From: Burkholderia sp. WAC0059
GTDB taxonomy: Bacteria; Pseudomonadota; Gammaproteobacteria; Burkholderiales; Burkholderiaceae
DNA: 64,000 nucleotides
Direction of reading: 5' to 3'
Assembly: GCF_002870125.1 (NCBI RefSeq)
Contig: NZ_PNEO01000002.1
Coordinates: 124,001-188,000, forward strand
Shown: piece by piece, positions 63,598-64,000 of the stretch
Position numbering within the stretch: the first letter of the stretch is position 1
Layout of the letters: each line of letters opens with the position of its first letter
The notes under the pieces: model-generated
Told to the model about the DNA's origin: nothing
What the model saw: the letters and a program-made list of their open reading frames with translations, nothing else
Database searches by the model: none
Made by a program: the position numbers and the translations under genes

Positions 63598-64000
63598 ATG
63601 TTTCGCGCTTTAAAACACGTTTTCAACGACAGTTCCGCCGATGTCAAAGGCAAGGTCATCGGCATTTACCTCTTTCTCATCGCCGTCAACCTTGGTGCCT
63701 GGGCCTGGGCGCTCATCGCTTTCCATAGTCGCCCGGTCTTGCTCGGCACCGCATTGCTGGCCTATGGTTTTGGTCTACGCCACGCGGTGGATGCAGACCA
63801 TATCGCCGCTATCGACAACGTTACGCGCAAGCTGATGCAGGAGGGCAAGCACCCCGTGGGGGTCGGTTTCTTCTTTTCCATCGGTCATTCCCTGGTGCTG
63901 CTCATCGGCACTGTCGTCGTCGCCATCACGGTGATGAGCCTGCAAAGCGGCTTTAAGTCCTTCAACAATATCGCGGGCATCGTGGGCACGCTTGTGTCGG
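63598..64000 (+). CDS. NiCoT-family nickel/cobalt permease (HoxN/NixA type), 3' end outside the window
   Basis: The first 134 residues are visible. The family signature is LRHAVDADHIAAIDNVTRK, with the metal-binding HAVDADH, followed by GVGFFFSIGHSLVLLIGTVV, also conserved. The open frame runs off the window end. GGAGG (63586-63590) lies 7 bases before ATG 63598. Control by an upstream cobalamin riboswitch argues for cobalt as the main substrate. Confidence 0.92.
   Translation, partial: MFRALKHVFNDSSADVKGKVIGIYLFLIAVNLGAWAWALIAFHSRPVLLGTALLAYGFGLRHAVDADHIAAIDNVTRKLMQEGKHPVGVGFFFSIGHSLVLLIGTVVVAITVMSLQSGFKSFNNIAGIVGTLVS

Overview
The window is very GC-rich and densely coding. Gene families, codon usage and operon styles fit a Burkholderiaceae beta-proteobacterium, most likely a Burkholderia replicon; this is inferred from gene content, not from a marker gene. 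No rRNA, tRNA, insertion sequence, integrase or CRISPR array was recognised.

Layout. (1) 1-3.7 kb: the end of a TauD-type dioxygenase gene followed by a complete sulfonate-type ABC importer. (2) 3.8-8.6 kb: an AAA/STAND-like ATPase with repeated octamers over its start, a VOC protein, an exported royal-jelly-family protein and a ketopantoate reductase family gene. (3) 8.9-24.9 kb: a sugar-acid catabolic cluster. It holds a lactonase, a UxaA/GarD-type dehydratase, two MFS carriers, an enolase-superfamily enzyme, a DapA-family lyase, a D-2-hydroxyacid dehydrogenase, an IlvD-type dehydratase, a GntR regulator, uronate dehydrogenase and a LacI regulator. Near-identical LacI-type operators lie in its two main divergent promoter regions. 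Two adjacent paralogous Pro/Ser/Arg-rich proteins of unknown function (16.0-17.9 kb) interrupt it. (4) 24.9-31.5 kb: VOC/LysR pair, MFS, zinc-type and iron-type alcohol dehydrogenases, GNAT. (5) 31.5-35.6 kb: a patch with visibly lower GC and unrelated small genes, probably acquired. (6) 35.8-41.8 kb: a TetR/Ohr/esterase module with three matching palindromes, an AruH-like aminotransferase, a fatty acid hydroxylase family protein and a YqcI/YcgG protein. (7) 41.9-49.3 kb: nitrate/nitrite assimilation (nirD, nirB, a nitrate MFS carrier) with the regulators NasT (ANTAR) and NasS. (8) 49.4-54 kb: aldehyde dehydrogenase, aldo/keto reductase, MHS-type MFS. (9) 54.1-62.2 kb: organosulfur scavenging, with a second sulfonate-type ABC importer, three NtaA/DszA-type flavin monooxygenases and a DUF3088 protein. 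(10) 62.4-64 kb: a mazEF module and a cobalamin riboswitch in front of a NiCoT nickel/cobalt permease cut by the window end.

The most informative regulatory observation is in region 7. The nitrate carrier and nirB each have the same stacked control: two tandem NtrC-like boxes 21 bp apart, a sigma-54 promoter, an untranslated leader whose first hairpin begins at the predicted transcript start and carries an A1/G4 hexaloop, and a second A1/G4 hexaloop hairpin that overlaps the 5' arm of an 11-bp-stem intrinsic terminator. This is the arrangement expected for NasT antitermination, and nasT-nasS is encoded beside it. The most novel protein-level candidate is the tandem paralogous pair in region 3, which has the composition of secreted effectors and is not assigned to any family here.
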